Of a DNA stretch of 14,499 nucleotides, positions 7,501 through 13,723 are shown in pieces. Position 1 is the first letter of the stretch; each line of letters opens with the position of its first letter. The notes below the pieces were generated by a model. It was not told the origin of the DNA. It did no database searches and saw only the letters and a program-made list of their open reading frames with translations. The translations under genes and the position numbers were made by a program. This DNA is from an uncultured Actinomycetes bacterium (GTDB lineage: Bacteria; Actinomycetota; Thermoleophilia; Solirubrobacterales; Solirubrobacteraceae), in NCBI GenBank assembly GCA_937888775.1, contig CALAQT010000408.1:1-14499 (forward strand). The letters are read 5' to 3'.

Positions 7501-7841
7501 GCAGATAGCTCCTTAAACGCGTCGGGGATGACGTAGTAGTAGGCCCACAGGCCCTGGCGCTCTGAGCCCACGATCCCGGCTGCGCGGAGCACCTTGAGAT
7601 GGTGTGAAACGGTCGGTTGGGAAAGATCGAACAGCGGCACCAGCTCGCACACGCACACCTTTCCGGCGTGCTTTCGCAGCACATCGACGAGCTGCAGGCG
7701 CACCGGATCGCCCAGGGCCTTGGCCACCTCAGCCATGCGCCGGGCGTGATCGCGCTCCACGTCGGGATAGACCACCGGCTGACAGCACGGTTCGCCGGCC
7801 GGCCGCTTGGTCTTCGGCGAGAGCTCTAGATCGACGGCCAT
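7488..7841 (-). CDS. arsR: ArsR/SmtB-family arsenic-responsive repressor
   Basis: A 117-aa winged-helix metalloregulator. The wHTH core is VAKALGDPVRLQLVDVL, then FDLSQPTVSHHLKVLRAAGIV (recognition helix about 73-85) and the wing GSERQGLWAYYYV. Likely As(III) ligands are the CVCEL cysteines (C63, C65) and an N-terminal CC pair (C19-C20). An N-terminal CC plus one Cys in the helix is the arrangement known for actinobacterial CgArsR, while CVC-E/D-L is the classical E. coli type; this protein has both. The ATG at 7841 is preferred over an upstream in-frame start at 7877 because the latter would cover the promoter. It heads the arsR-arsM operon and diverges from arsC. Confidence 0.93.
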   Translation of the reverse strand: MAVDLELSPKTKRPAGEPCCQPVVYPDVERDHARRMAEVAKALGDPVRLQLVDVLRKHAGKVCVCELVPLFDLSQPTVSHHLKVLRAAGIVGSERQGLWAYYYVIPDAFKELSAWLS

Positions 7842-7848
7842 CAATCTA

Positions 7849-7877
7849 CAAATATCAATCGAACTGATGGATGTCAA
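7849..7877 (-). promoter_or_regulatory. arsR promoter and candidate ArsR operator
   Basis: On the minus strand a perfect TTGACA (7877-7872) is followed after 17 nt by TATTTG (7854-7849), and the arsR ATG starts 7 nt further on. Transcription would therefore begin at or next to the ATG, giving a leaderless mRNA. Between the two boxes lies an inverted repeat, ATCA (7854-7857), 7 nt, TGAT (7865-7868), and ATCAATC is repeated at 7840-7846 and 7854-7860. An AT-rich dyad overlapping the promoter is what an ArsR operator looks like. The region also serves the divergent arsC. Confidence 0.6.
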
Positions 7878-7889
7878 TGTAATACGAGT

Positions 7890-8302
7890 GTGCCCGTTGT
7901 GGCGACCGTCCTCTTTGTGTGCCTAAGAACGCCGGCCGCTCGCAAATGAGCGAAGCGCTCCTCGACCGCGCCAGCGCGGAGCGCACCGCGCGCTCTCTGC
8001 CGGCACCACACCAAGCCAACCGCGTTCATCCTGAGGTAATCGAGGCAATGGCCGGGCTCGGCTTCGACCTCTCCTGCTGCCAGCCGAAGCTACTCACGCG
8101 CGAGCTCGCCGAGCAAGCGGACGCCGTCGTCACCATGGGCTGCGGAGACCAATGCCCCTTCATCCCCCGCCGCCACTACATCGACTGGAACCTCGCTGAC
8201 CCGAGCGGTCAGCCCACCGACCAAGTTCGCGTAATCCGCGACGAGATCGACCGTCGCGTCCATGGCCTGCTCTCTGAACTCCAAGCCACGCCTGGAAGCT
8301 GA
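7890..8302 (+). pseudogene. arsC: thioredoxin-type arsenate reductase, frameshifted at the P-loop
   Basis: ArsC of the low-molecular-weight phosphatase fold reduces As(V) to As(III) with a catalytic Cys in a C-x5-R loop. GTG 7890 opens MPVVATVLFVC, ending at the expected catalytic Cys (TGC 7920-7922). The next conserved residues, KNAGRSQMSEALLDRA, continue from AAG 7925 in another frame: TGC-CTA-AGA should be TGC-CTN-AAG, so one base is missing at about 7924-7925. Downstream, one intact frame to TGA 8302 gives SCCQPKLLTRELAEQADAV, then TMGCGDQCP and HYIDWNLADPSG, all typical of ArsC including the shuttle cysteines. Restored, the protein would be about 137 aa, the normal length. A GTG at 7919 could start the second frame but would lack the catalytic Cys. 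No classical slippery heptamer is seen. It is either a recent mutation or a sequencing error. Confidence 0.85.
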
Positions 8303-8317
8303 AGCGCCCAACAACGG

Positions 8318-8346
8318 CGAAAGCCCCGCGAGCCGCGGGGCTTTCG
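8318..8346. terminator. strong bidirectional hairpin between arsC and the tRNA fragment
   Basis: A perfect 13-bp stem: CGAAAGCCCCGCG (8318-8330), loop AGC, CGCGGGGCTTTCG (8334-8346). Each arm ends in AAA/TTT, which gives a short T run at the 3' side on both strands. It lies 15 nt after the arsC stop and 5 nt past the 3' end of the tRNA fragment, so it could end transcription from both directions. It is most simply the original terminator of the tRNA gene. Confidence 0.75.
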
Positions 8347-8351
8347 ATAGA

Positions 8352-8393
8352 TCGGGGCGCCCGGATTTGAACCGGGGACCTCACCGACCCGAA
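8352..8393 (-). tRNA. 3' half of a tRNA, probably tRNA-Pro(CGG); candidate attachment site
   Basis: Read on the minus strand, 42 nt match tRNA positions 32-73 exactly: anticodon loop TTCGGGT (8393-8387), 3' anticodon strand CGGTG, variable loop AGGTC, T stem CCCGG, T loop TTCAAAT, T stem CCGGG, acceptor strand CGCCCCG and discriminator A (8352). CCA is not encoded. U33, anticodon CGG, G37 and a CGGGG-type acceptor point to proline. The 5' anticodon strand should be CACCG but reads CATAA, and no D-arm or acceptor 5' strand is found upstream. The fragment is not a functional tRNA. Homology begins at the anticodon loop, where many integrases recombine, so it is best read as the displaced end of an integration target. 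The next 152 nt (8394-8545) hold no recognisable gene or integrase. Confidence 0.75.
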
Positions 8394-8545
8394 TTATGGG
8401 CGAAATCCGGAGCACGAATCGAAGATCCCTGCAAATCGCGTTGTTAGAGTCCTCTTCACCTCCTCTCAGATCCTCGGATTGTGCGGTCGATTACCGGGGT
8501 TTAGGCAGCAAGGTCGAGTTGCTGCCCAAATGGCTGGCGCGCCGA

Positions 8546-8899
8546 TCACTGCTGCCAGTGAATGAAGCTCTCGTACGGCGGCCCGGAAGCGATCAGCCAG
8601 TCGAGCGAGATGACGAGAGGACCGATCGAGGCCGTGCCCTGAGGGAACCGATTCGGGTTGAGAATGACGATCCCGTGGTGAGGGCGATCCTGACTGCGGA
8701 ACCGGCGATCGAGCTCAAGAAAGTCGTGCCGGTTGTAGGTCACCAGCGACCGCTCGGTCGCCTGGGCGTACGCGAAAACGTCCTCGTCTGCAAGACCCCG
8801 AAGCTCGCGGCGCTCACCGATCGCTTCGACCTCGCGGTCGCGTGCCCGGAGCTGCTCGGCCACAACCGCCGAGATCATCTCGTCAAGCAGCAGCCTCAC
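8546..8899 (-). CDS. DUF5615 PIN-like toxin
   Basis: A 117-aa protein with the DUF5615 layout: it begins MRLLLDEMIS, has LRGLADEDVFAYAQ in the middle, then SLVTYNRHDFLEL. The spaced acidic residues (D6/E7, the DED around residue 58 and D79) match a PIN-like nuclease core that would bind Mg2+ and cut RNA. The GTG start at 8899 overlaps the antitoxin stop by 4 nt (GTGA), so the two are translationally coupled, antitoxin first. Family members are known mainly as putative toxins of type II systems paired with DUF433 proteins. RNA target is unknown. Confidence 0.82.
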   Translation of the reverse strand: MRLLLDEMISAVVAEQLRARDREVEAIGERRELRGLADEDVFAYAQATERSLVTYNRHDFLELDRRFRSQDRPHHGIVILNPNRFPQGTASIGPLVISLDWLIASGPPYESFIHWQQ

Positions 8900-9318
8900 C
8901 GCGTGCGGCTCTGCTCACGCCAGCGCCGCTCGGCCGCGTCCGCCTCCTCCTCGTTGATGCCGATCCGCTCGTCGATCTCAGCGGGGTACTCGCTGTAGTA
9001 GCCGACCGCGTCACGCACCTGCCGCACCGTAAGACCCGACCATTCGGCCGCCGCCTGCATCCCGTCGTCCCCCTCGAGACCGGTCGAGCGCACGGCGATG
9101 ATGACCTCCCAGACGTCCGGGCCGGCGGCAAGGCCCGCCCTCCGACCGGTTGGTCCATCACGGAACACGATCCCGGGGTGGTCGTCCATCCGCACCCCCT
9201 CGTCGATGTAACGCTCGGCAAGCCGCGATTTGTTCAGACCCGACCGAGCCCCGCGGCGCTCAAGCCGATCCACGACGCCGGCGTCCAACCGAGCGGAGAA
9301 CTGGCGCGCAGCAGTCAT
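8896..9318 (-). CDS. antitoxin with RHH N-terminus and DUF433-like C-terminus
   Basis: A 140-aa protein partnered with the DUF5615 toxin. Residues 1-45 (QFSARLDAGVVDRLERRGAR, then LNKSRLAERYIDEGVR) look like a ribbon-helix-helix DNA-binding domain. Residues about 47-118 (GIVFRDGPTGRRAGLAAGPD, VWEVIIAVR, GLTVRQVRDAVGYYSEYP) follow the DUF433 pattern of a small winged/helical domain that pairs with DUF5615. The C-terminal end is a charged helix. The start is ATG 9318; a longer frame to 9513 is open but shows only low-complexity translation and would cover the promoter. By analogy the RHH domain would repress its own promoter. The domain fusion is inferred from pattern only. Confidence 0.75.
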   Translation of the reverse strand: MTAARQFSARLDAGVVDRLERRGARSGLNKSRLAERYIDEGVRMDDHPGIVFRDGPTGRRAGLAAGPDVWEVIIAVRSTGLEGDDGMQAAAEWSGLTVRQVRDAVGYYSEYPAEIDERIGINEEEADAAERRWREQSRTR

Positions 9319-9325
9319 GTCCGAC

Positions 9326-9338
9326 AGTGTAACGCATC
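9326..9338 (-). promoter_or_regulatory. leaderless promoter / shared operator motif of the DUF5615 module
   Basis: On the minus strand GATGCGTTA (9338-9330) overlaps TACACT (9331-9326), a good -10 hexamer exactly 7 nt before the antitoxin ATG. The same GATGCGTTA occurs 10 nt before the vapB start at the other end of the island. It may be part of the promoter or an RHH operator. Confidence 0.5.
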
Positions 9339-9535
9339 GTGCGACAGAAACGAGCTGCGGAACCCGGGTCTGGCGTACTCGAAGTTCGTGAGAGCGGCTG
9401 CTCCAGCGCTCGACCGACGCGCCGTCGAGATCGTCTGCGGGAGAGGGTCTCGCGCGGTCGAGCCGCAGCCGTGACGGTCCCGTGTCGGGCGTTCGCCGGG
9501 CGATCGGGAGCATTCAGCACTCTCGTCTGAGCCCG

Positions 9536-9541
9536 TATCGT
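9536..9541 (+). promoter_or_regulatory. candidate -10 box of a leaderless promoter for the acidic protein gene
   Basis: TATCGT lies 7 nt before ATG 9549, the spacing expected when transcription starts at the start codon. A clear -35 is not seen. There is no Shine-Dalgarno before this ATG, which agrees with leaderless expression. Confidence 0.35.
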
Positions 9542-9548
9542 GGCGGAC

Positions 9549-10898
9549 ATGAGCCACCGCTCCGAGCTGCCGCCCGAGCATCTCGTCGCCGAGCTGGTCG
9601 GCTTGCTCGACGACGCGTTCGAGATTGACGACCCGGCCGACCTCGAGCTGCTCGCAGGCACGTTGCTGCTGCCGATCTCGATCGCCGAGGTCACGGAGCC
9701 TGCGCGGCGCGTAGTCATCGACGCTATCGAGGCACGCGCCGATCCGATCGCCTCCGCCGCGCTCGCCGCGCTCGCGGTGCTTGCACCCTCGCCGCTGGCT
9801 GCCTATGCGCACGGGGCCGCCGTCCGCCTTGCGGGCCGCGGGGTCACGCACCCGTCCGTCGCGCGGATCGGCACGCTGTCGGTGGACTCGGCCGCCGCGG
9901 GCGCAGACGAGGACACGGAGATGATCGTCGCCGTGCTCGCACGGCCCGGCAGCCGCGACCGGCAGGTGGTCGTGGTCGGCATCGATGTGGCGAACGATGC
10001 CCTGATCGAGTGCATGCTGACGCCACCGCTCCCGCGTCGTGAGGCCGAGCGGCTGCTGCGCAAGCCAACGAACCACCCGGACGCGCCGCCGCTGGCTCCG
10101 CTGGCGACCGAGGAGCTGGCCGCGCGCGTGATCGCCACCGCTGGTCGCGCTCGCGATCTCGGCATCGCACTCGGCTCGGACGCCGCGCCGGTCCTGCCGA
10201 TCATCGCCCGCGCTCTCACGGGCGCCGGCGACGCGGTCGCCTGGCCCGAGACGCTCGCTCCGCGGGAGGAGGACGACGACGAGCTGTCGATCTTCGACGA
10301 CGCGCTCGATCCCGACGAGCTGATCGAGCGGCTATGCGGCGAGTTCGAGGAGCACATCCGCGAGCGGTGCCCACCGGACCGCTCGGTCCGGCGCCATGCC
10401 GGTGCGGTCGGGGGCGAGATGCTGCGCTGGCGGGCCGCCACCGGCGACGGCCATCTCGGGCGCTGGGAGGTCGAGGATCTCGCGATGTTCCTGATCGAGC
10501 ACGTCTCGTCCAGCAGCGGGCTTGACGACGACGCGCGGACCGCAGCGCCGGACTGCGCTCTGGCCATGATCCGCTTTCTCGCCGACCGCGGCAGCCTCAG
10601 CGGCGACCCGCTGCCCGACCTCGAGCACGCCTGCGAGATGCTGCGCACTCACGCCGCCGCCCACCGCCCGCACGGCGACGCCACGAGCCGGCGCCGCGCC
10701 AAGCGCCAAGCGCAAGGCGCAACGCTCAGCGCGCAAGCAGAGCCGTCGTCGCTGAGAGTGTTCGTACAGTTGCACTACGCGGCGCGGGCCGCGCGGCGCC
10801 ATGAGCGCCGGGATCCGCGCCGAAGCGCCGGCATCAGCATCCTCGTGACCTCGAGCGCCGCCGACCGCATCGCGACCCCGAGGGCGTGGTCGCCGTAA
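9549..10898 (+). CDS. acidic protein of unknown function; C-terminal reading frame doubtful
   Basis: I do not recognise a family. As read, it has 449 aa. The N-terminal third is helical and Ala/Leu-rich (HLVAELVGLLDDAFEIDD, then VIDAIEARADPIASAALAAL). A beta-rich stretch IVAVLARPGSRDRQVVVVGI follows, then an acidic patch (EEDDDELSIFDDALDPDELI) and a helical domain with EVEDLAMFLIEH. The last 124 nt run antisense over the end of the SEC-C gene and translate to an unnatural-looking tail. If one base is removed from the run near 10707-10720 (AAGCGCCAAGCGCAAGG), the frame instead ends in a basic tail, KAQRSARKQSRRR, at TGA 10753-10755. That leaves 19 nt before the SEC-C stop. The true product is then probably about 401 aa. 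ATG 9549 is preferred to GTG 9540. It converges on SEC-C/DUF6398 and may belong to the same system. Confidence 0.65.
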   Translation: MSHRSELPPEHLVAELVGLLDDAFEIDDPADLELLAGTLLLPISIAEVTEPARRVVIDAIEARADPIASAALAALAVLAPSPLAAYAHGAAVRLAGRGVTHPSVARIGTLSVDSAAAGADEDTEMIVAVLARPGSRDRQVVVVGIDVANDALIECMLTPPLPRREAERLLRKPTNHPDAPPLAPLATEELAARVIATAGRARDLGIALGSDAAPVLPIIARALTGAGDAVAWPETLAPREEDDDELSIFDDALDPDELIERLCGEFEEHIRERCPPDRSVRRHAGAVGGEMLRWRAATGDGHLGRWEVEDLAMFLIEHVSSSSGLDDDARTAAPDCALAMIRFLADRGSLSGDPLPDLEHACEMLRTHAAAHRPHGDATSRRRAKRQAQGATLSAQAEPSSLRVFVQLHYAARAARRHERRDPRRSAGISILVTSSAADRIATPRAWSP

Positions 10899-11524
10899 GG
10901 GTCGAGGCCGAGCAGCGCGATGCGCTCGTCCAGCAGGTCGATCAGCTCACGTCCGGTACGCCGGTCCAGCATCGCCATCGGGCCCCACAGCGACATCGCC
11001 GGCGGCCCTGGCATCAGATGGCCGACGAACATGTCGTTGGTGTGAACATACGAGGAGACGTCGTGGCTGACCACGCGCGCTCGCGCGCAGTCGCGGGTTA
11101 CATCCTCGATCTCGATCGCGCGACTGGGCTCGGTGCTGCGCACCCGCAGCAGCGCCAGGTGCGCGGACGCGATCCGGCGAGCGACCGCCCGCTCGGGATC
11201 GGTGAGCCCGTCCAACTCGGCGTAGCGCTGCGCCGGCGTGCCGCCACCGGGAAGCTCACGGTCGTTGAGCTGCCACGACGCCAGAAGCTGCACGTCGGTG
11301 TCGCCGAAGACCAGCCGGCGCGGATCGCCGACCAGCTCGCGGAGCGCCGCGTCCATCTCGTCTGGATGGTGCGCATACGCCCATTGCTGGATCCGGTCGC
11401 CGACCGCCATGTCGCCGTGCGAGAGCGCACGCGGATCGATCTCCGTCCGCGCAGCGCCACAGCAGCGCTTGTACTTCCGTCCGCTCTCGCACGGACACGG
11501 CGCGTTGCGACCGATCTGGGTCAC
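10775..11524 (-). CDS. SEC-C zinc-motif protein
   Basis: A 249-aa protein that opens with a SEC-C motif, IGRNAPCPCESGRKYKRCCG (about residues 4-23). Its CPC-x8-CC cysteines bind zinc, as at the C-terminus of SecA. The SEC-C motif also occurs in many stand-alone proteins of unknown job. The rest (DRIQQWAYAHHPDEMDAALREL, LLASWQLNDRELPGG, SSYVHTNDMFVGHL) is not a known enzyme to me. The GTG start at 11524 overlaps the DUF6398 stop by 4 nt (GTGA), so the two are coupled; a longer frame to 11566 would only extend into DUF6398. The last 20 residues are Arg-rich. Its 3' end overlaps the plus-strand frame of the acidic gene as read. Confidence 0.85.
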   Translation of the reverse strand: MTQIGRNAPCPCESGRKYKRCCGAARTEIDPRALSHGDMAVGDRIQQWAYAHHPDEMDAALRELVGDPRRLVFGDTDVQLLASWQLNDRELPGGGTPAQRYAELDGLTDPERAVARRIASAHLALLRVRSTEPSRAIEIEDVTRDCARARVVSHDVSSYVHTNDMFVGHLMPGPPAMSLWGPMAMLDRRTGRELIDLLDERIALLGLDPYGDHALGVAMRSAALEVTRMLMPALRRGSRRSWRRAARAA

Positions 11525-12051
11525 GTGCCGGCCGCGAGGTCGGGAATCAGCCCGCGGCTCCGGCACTCCTCCTGCAGCGCGGCCGGCAGCATGCGCGCGT
11601 CGACGATCACGCCGTCAACCTGGACATGCCACGCCCACGGGTGGCGCTCGAGCAGATCGCGGCGGCAGAACTCCAGATCCAAGCGGCTCAAGCCGAGCAG
11701 GTCTCGGATCTGCTTGGCCTTGTTCGCCATCGTGCTCTTGGGCACACCGGTCAGATCGCTGAGCTCCTCGCCGCTGACGTGCAGCGGCTGAGATCGGTCG
11801 AACAGGAAGTTCACGCTCCCGACGGTGTAGATCGTCGCCGCCGCCCAGATCCGCAAATCGCCGCGCAGCAGGGGCGAGGGACGCTTGCGCGAGAGCTTGG
11901 CGACCAGTCGCGCGCACAGCCGGGCGTACTCCGCATCGAGATGCTCGGCGCAGAACCCATCCGTCAAGGCGACGATCTGCTCGACGTCGGACCGCAATGC
12001 TGGCGGAACCTTGAGACCATCGATGCCCGACCGGGCCGCGCGATCAGTCAC
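11521..12051 (-). CDS. DUF6398-like protein
   Basis: A 176-aa mostly helical protein. The stretch FCAEHLDAEYARLCARLVAK, then LSRKRPSPLLRGDLRIWAAA and VNFLFDRSQPLHVSGEELSDLTGVPKSTMANKAKQIRDLL matches what I know as DUF6398, a domain found next to or fused with SEC-C and pRiA4b ORF-3 domains. The middle segment SGEELSDLTGVPKSTMANKA resembles a helix-turn-helix, so nucleic-acid binding is possible. The GTG start at 12051 is the best candidate; no clear Shine-Dalgarno is visible. It is the first gene of a coupled pair with SEC-C and diverges from the pRiA4b ORF-3 gene across 147 nt. Confidence 0.75.
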   Translation of the reverse strand: MTDRAARSGIDGLKVPPALRSDVEQIVALTDGFCAEHLDAEYARLCARLVAKLSRKRPSPLLRGDLRIWAAATIYTVGSVNFLFDRSQPLHVSGEELSDLTGVPKSTMANKAKQIRDLLGLSRLDLEFCRRDLLERHPWAWHVQVDGVIVDARMLPAALQEECRSRGLIPDLAAGT

Positions 12052-12135
12052 GACTCGTCACCCGAGGCATCGTGACCGTCGCGCCGGACGGAACGCGAGC
12101 GGCAAGGGCTTCCCGGCGCGAACGGCATGCTCCCC

Positions 12136-12155
12136 GCCGGGGACGCTGCCCCGGC
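12136..12155. repeat. GC-rich inverted repeat in the DUF6398 / pRiA4b divergent region
   Basis: GCCGGGG (12136-12142) and CCCCGGC (12149-12155) form a perfect 7-bp dyad with a 6-nt spacer. It sits 43 nt before the pRiA4b ORF-3 start and 84 nt before the DUF6398 start, where an operator shared by both genes could lie. GC-rich dyads also arise by chance here. Confidence 0.3.
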
Positions 12156-12185
12156 GCCGGCGCGCATCCCGTCCGCCGAACCTGG

Positions 12186-12191
12186 CAGGCT
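12186..12191 (+). promoter_or_regulatory. candidate -10 box for the pRiA4b ORF-3 gene
   Basis: CAGGCT lies exactly 7 nt before ATG 12199. It differs by one base from TAGGCT, which stands 6 nt before vapB. There is no Shine-Dalgarno, so the mRNA may be leaderless. Confidence 0.3.
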
Positions 12192-12198
12192 TCGGCCC

Positions 12199-13533
12199 AT
12201 GAGCTTGGAGGTCGCGGAGCAGATGAGCTGCACGACGCGTGACGATCTCGCGGCGATCGCCGCCCGCGCGCCGACCGTCGTCCGGGTGCGTGCTTTCGTG
12301 GACTGGGTCGGCGCTGGTTGCGCGCTGACGCAAACCGGTCGGCTCCGCCGTGCGGACGCGCTCGCGCTGGTCGAGCTGTTGGACACCGGGGACGTTCTCG
12401 ATCTACGCTTCCCGATCCAGAGCAGCACCGAGCTCTACCACCTGACCCTGCTGGTCAAGTGGGCGAACGCGTGTGGCCTGGTTCGGGTTGCGCGCGGACG
12501 GATCGTCGCGGTGCGCAAGCACGCCAAGCTGCTCGAGCAGCCGGTCGAGCTCGTCGGCCACATGCTCGCCGCGATCCCACGGCTCACTCACGAGCTGGGG
12601 CATTCAGTCGTCGCCGTCGACGCGGTCCACACCGTCGAGGCGGTCTTCGGCGAGCTGATCGGACACGGCGGCAGTCTGTCGCTGGAGCACGCATGTGAGG
12701 TCGCCTGGAGCACCGCGATGTCCCGCTACGAGTTTCCCGACGCCACCGAGCTGCAGATCGACTTCCAGCGGCGACGCAGCAATGGCGACTTCCGCAGGAT
12801 CCTCGAGGCCGTCGCCGGCTTGGGCGTGCTGACGGTGGCCGACGGCCTGATCGAGCTCACGCCGCTCGGATCGCGGAGCGTCGCCGCGTGGCTGGGCCTC
12901 GGAACGCCGACGAGCGGCGTGCTGAGCGTCAAGGTCACGCTCCAGGGATCGGCCGATCCGGAGATCTGGCGGCGCCTGCGCGTGCCGGCCGACATCCGTC
13001 TGGACCGGTCCCATCAGGTGCTCGGAGCAGTACTGGGATGGCAGGACTCCCACCTCCACATGTTCGAGCACGGGTCGGACCGCTACGGATTCCCGGACTC
13101 GGACTTGAGCATCCGCGACGACCGCGAGGTAGCGCTCGGGGCGCTGCTGGTAGAGCCAGGGGATCAGCTGCGTTGCGAGTACGACTTCGGCGACAGCTGG
13201 GAGCACGAGATCGTGCTCGAAGCAGTCGAGCAAGCCGATCACGGCCCGTCCTGCACCGACGGCGCGGGCAGATGCCCGCCCGAGGACGTCGGCGGAATCC
13301 GCGGCTACGAGGATCTCCGGCGTGTGCTCGCCGCCCCTGGGGAGGACGGGCACACTGAGGCGCTCGAGTGGCTGGGCATCGAGCGTGCCTGCGACTTTGA
13401 TCCCCTCGACTTCTCCGTGGAGCGCGCGAACGCCGCTATCGCGAGCGTTCTGATCGCTGGGCTACCCAAACCGGGGGCCCGAGTCGGTGGGGTTGGGCAG
13501 GGATTGGGCAGTGACGCTGCCGCGGCCCGCTAA
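12199..13533 (+). CDS. plasmid pRiA4b ORF-3 family protein with N-terminal extension
   Basis: A 444-aa two-part protein. Residues about 242-375 carry the pRiA4b ORF-3-like domain: SVKVTLQGSADPEIWRRLRV, then LGAVLGWQDSHLHMFEHG, EPGDQLRCEYDFGDSWEHEI and CPPEDVGGIRGYEDL. This domain is named from an Agrobacterium plasmid protein; its biochemical role is not established. The N-terminal about 240 residues look helical (LVELLDTGDVLDLRFPIQSS, then LYHLTLLVKWANACGLVRV) and may hold winged-helix segments, so the protein may bind nucleic acid or another protein. ATG 12199 is preferred to an in-frame start at 12127, which would add Pro/Ala-rich residues and cover the hairpin. Divergent from DUF6398/SEC-C, it likely forms one functional unit with them. 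Confidence 0.85.
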   Translation: MSLEVAEQMSCTTRDDLAAIAARAPTVVRVRAFVDWVGAGCALTQTGRLRRADALALVELLDTGDVLDLRFPIQSSTELYHLTLLVKWANACGLVRVARGRIVAVRKHAKLLEQPVELVGHMLAAIPRLTHELGHSVVAVDAVHTVEAVFGELIGHGGSLSLEHACEVAWSTAMSRYEFPDATELQIDFQRRRSNGDFRRILEAVAGLGVLTVADGLIELTPLGSRSVAAWLGLGTPTSGVLSVKVTLQGSADPEIWRRLRVPADIRLDRSHQVLGAVLGWQDSHLHMFEHGSDRYGFPDSDLSIRDDREVALGALLVEPGDQLRCEYDFGDSWEHEIVLEAVEQADHGPSCTDGAGRCPPEDVGGIRGYEDLRRVLAAPGEDGHTEALEWLGIERACDFDPLDFSVERANAAIASVLIAGLPKPGARVGGVGQGLGSDAAAAR

Positions 13534-13680
13534 CCTCACACCGGCAGAACCGCAGAACTCACCATTTCCAGGGGTTTCCCGCCGTCTGTCCCTACGCTGC
13601 CCGGAGGTCTTCCCGAGTGGGAGCTATCGAGCAGGAGTGCGGCAGTCAGCCGCTGCCCGCGCAGATTGCGCCCCGGCTCC

Positions 13681-13697
13681 CGCAACGCAGGGTTGCG
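13681..13697 (-). terminator. weak hairpin downstream of the VapC gene
   Basis: CGCAAC (13681-13686) and GTTGCG (13692-13697) pair over a 5-nt loop, 26 nt after the vapC stop. There is no T run, so it is at best a weak terminator. The rest of the 190-nt gap 13534-13723 shows nothing recognisable. Confidence 0.25.
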
Positions 13698-13723
13698 CTC
13701 CGGACGTCGTGCCACGGGAAAGC

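Noticed and set aside
7917..7926. Programmed -1 frameshift in arsC
   Set aside because: No X-XXY-YYZ slippery heptamer and no evident downstream pseudoknot; a CTA-to-CCT slip would pair poorly.
8209..8415. Small minus ORF with VPGSNPGAPI
   Set aside because: This is the typical false translation of a tRNA T-arm and 3' end; the real feature is the tRNA fragment.
9319..9513. N-terminal extension of the DUF5615-module antitoxin up to 9513
   Set aside because: The added 65 residues are low-complexity and would overlap the -10 hexamer; ATG 9318 gives a normal RHH start.
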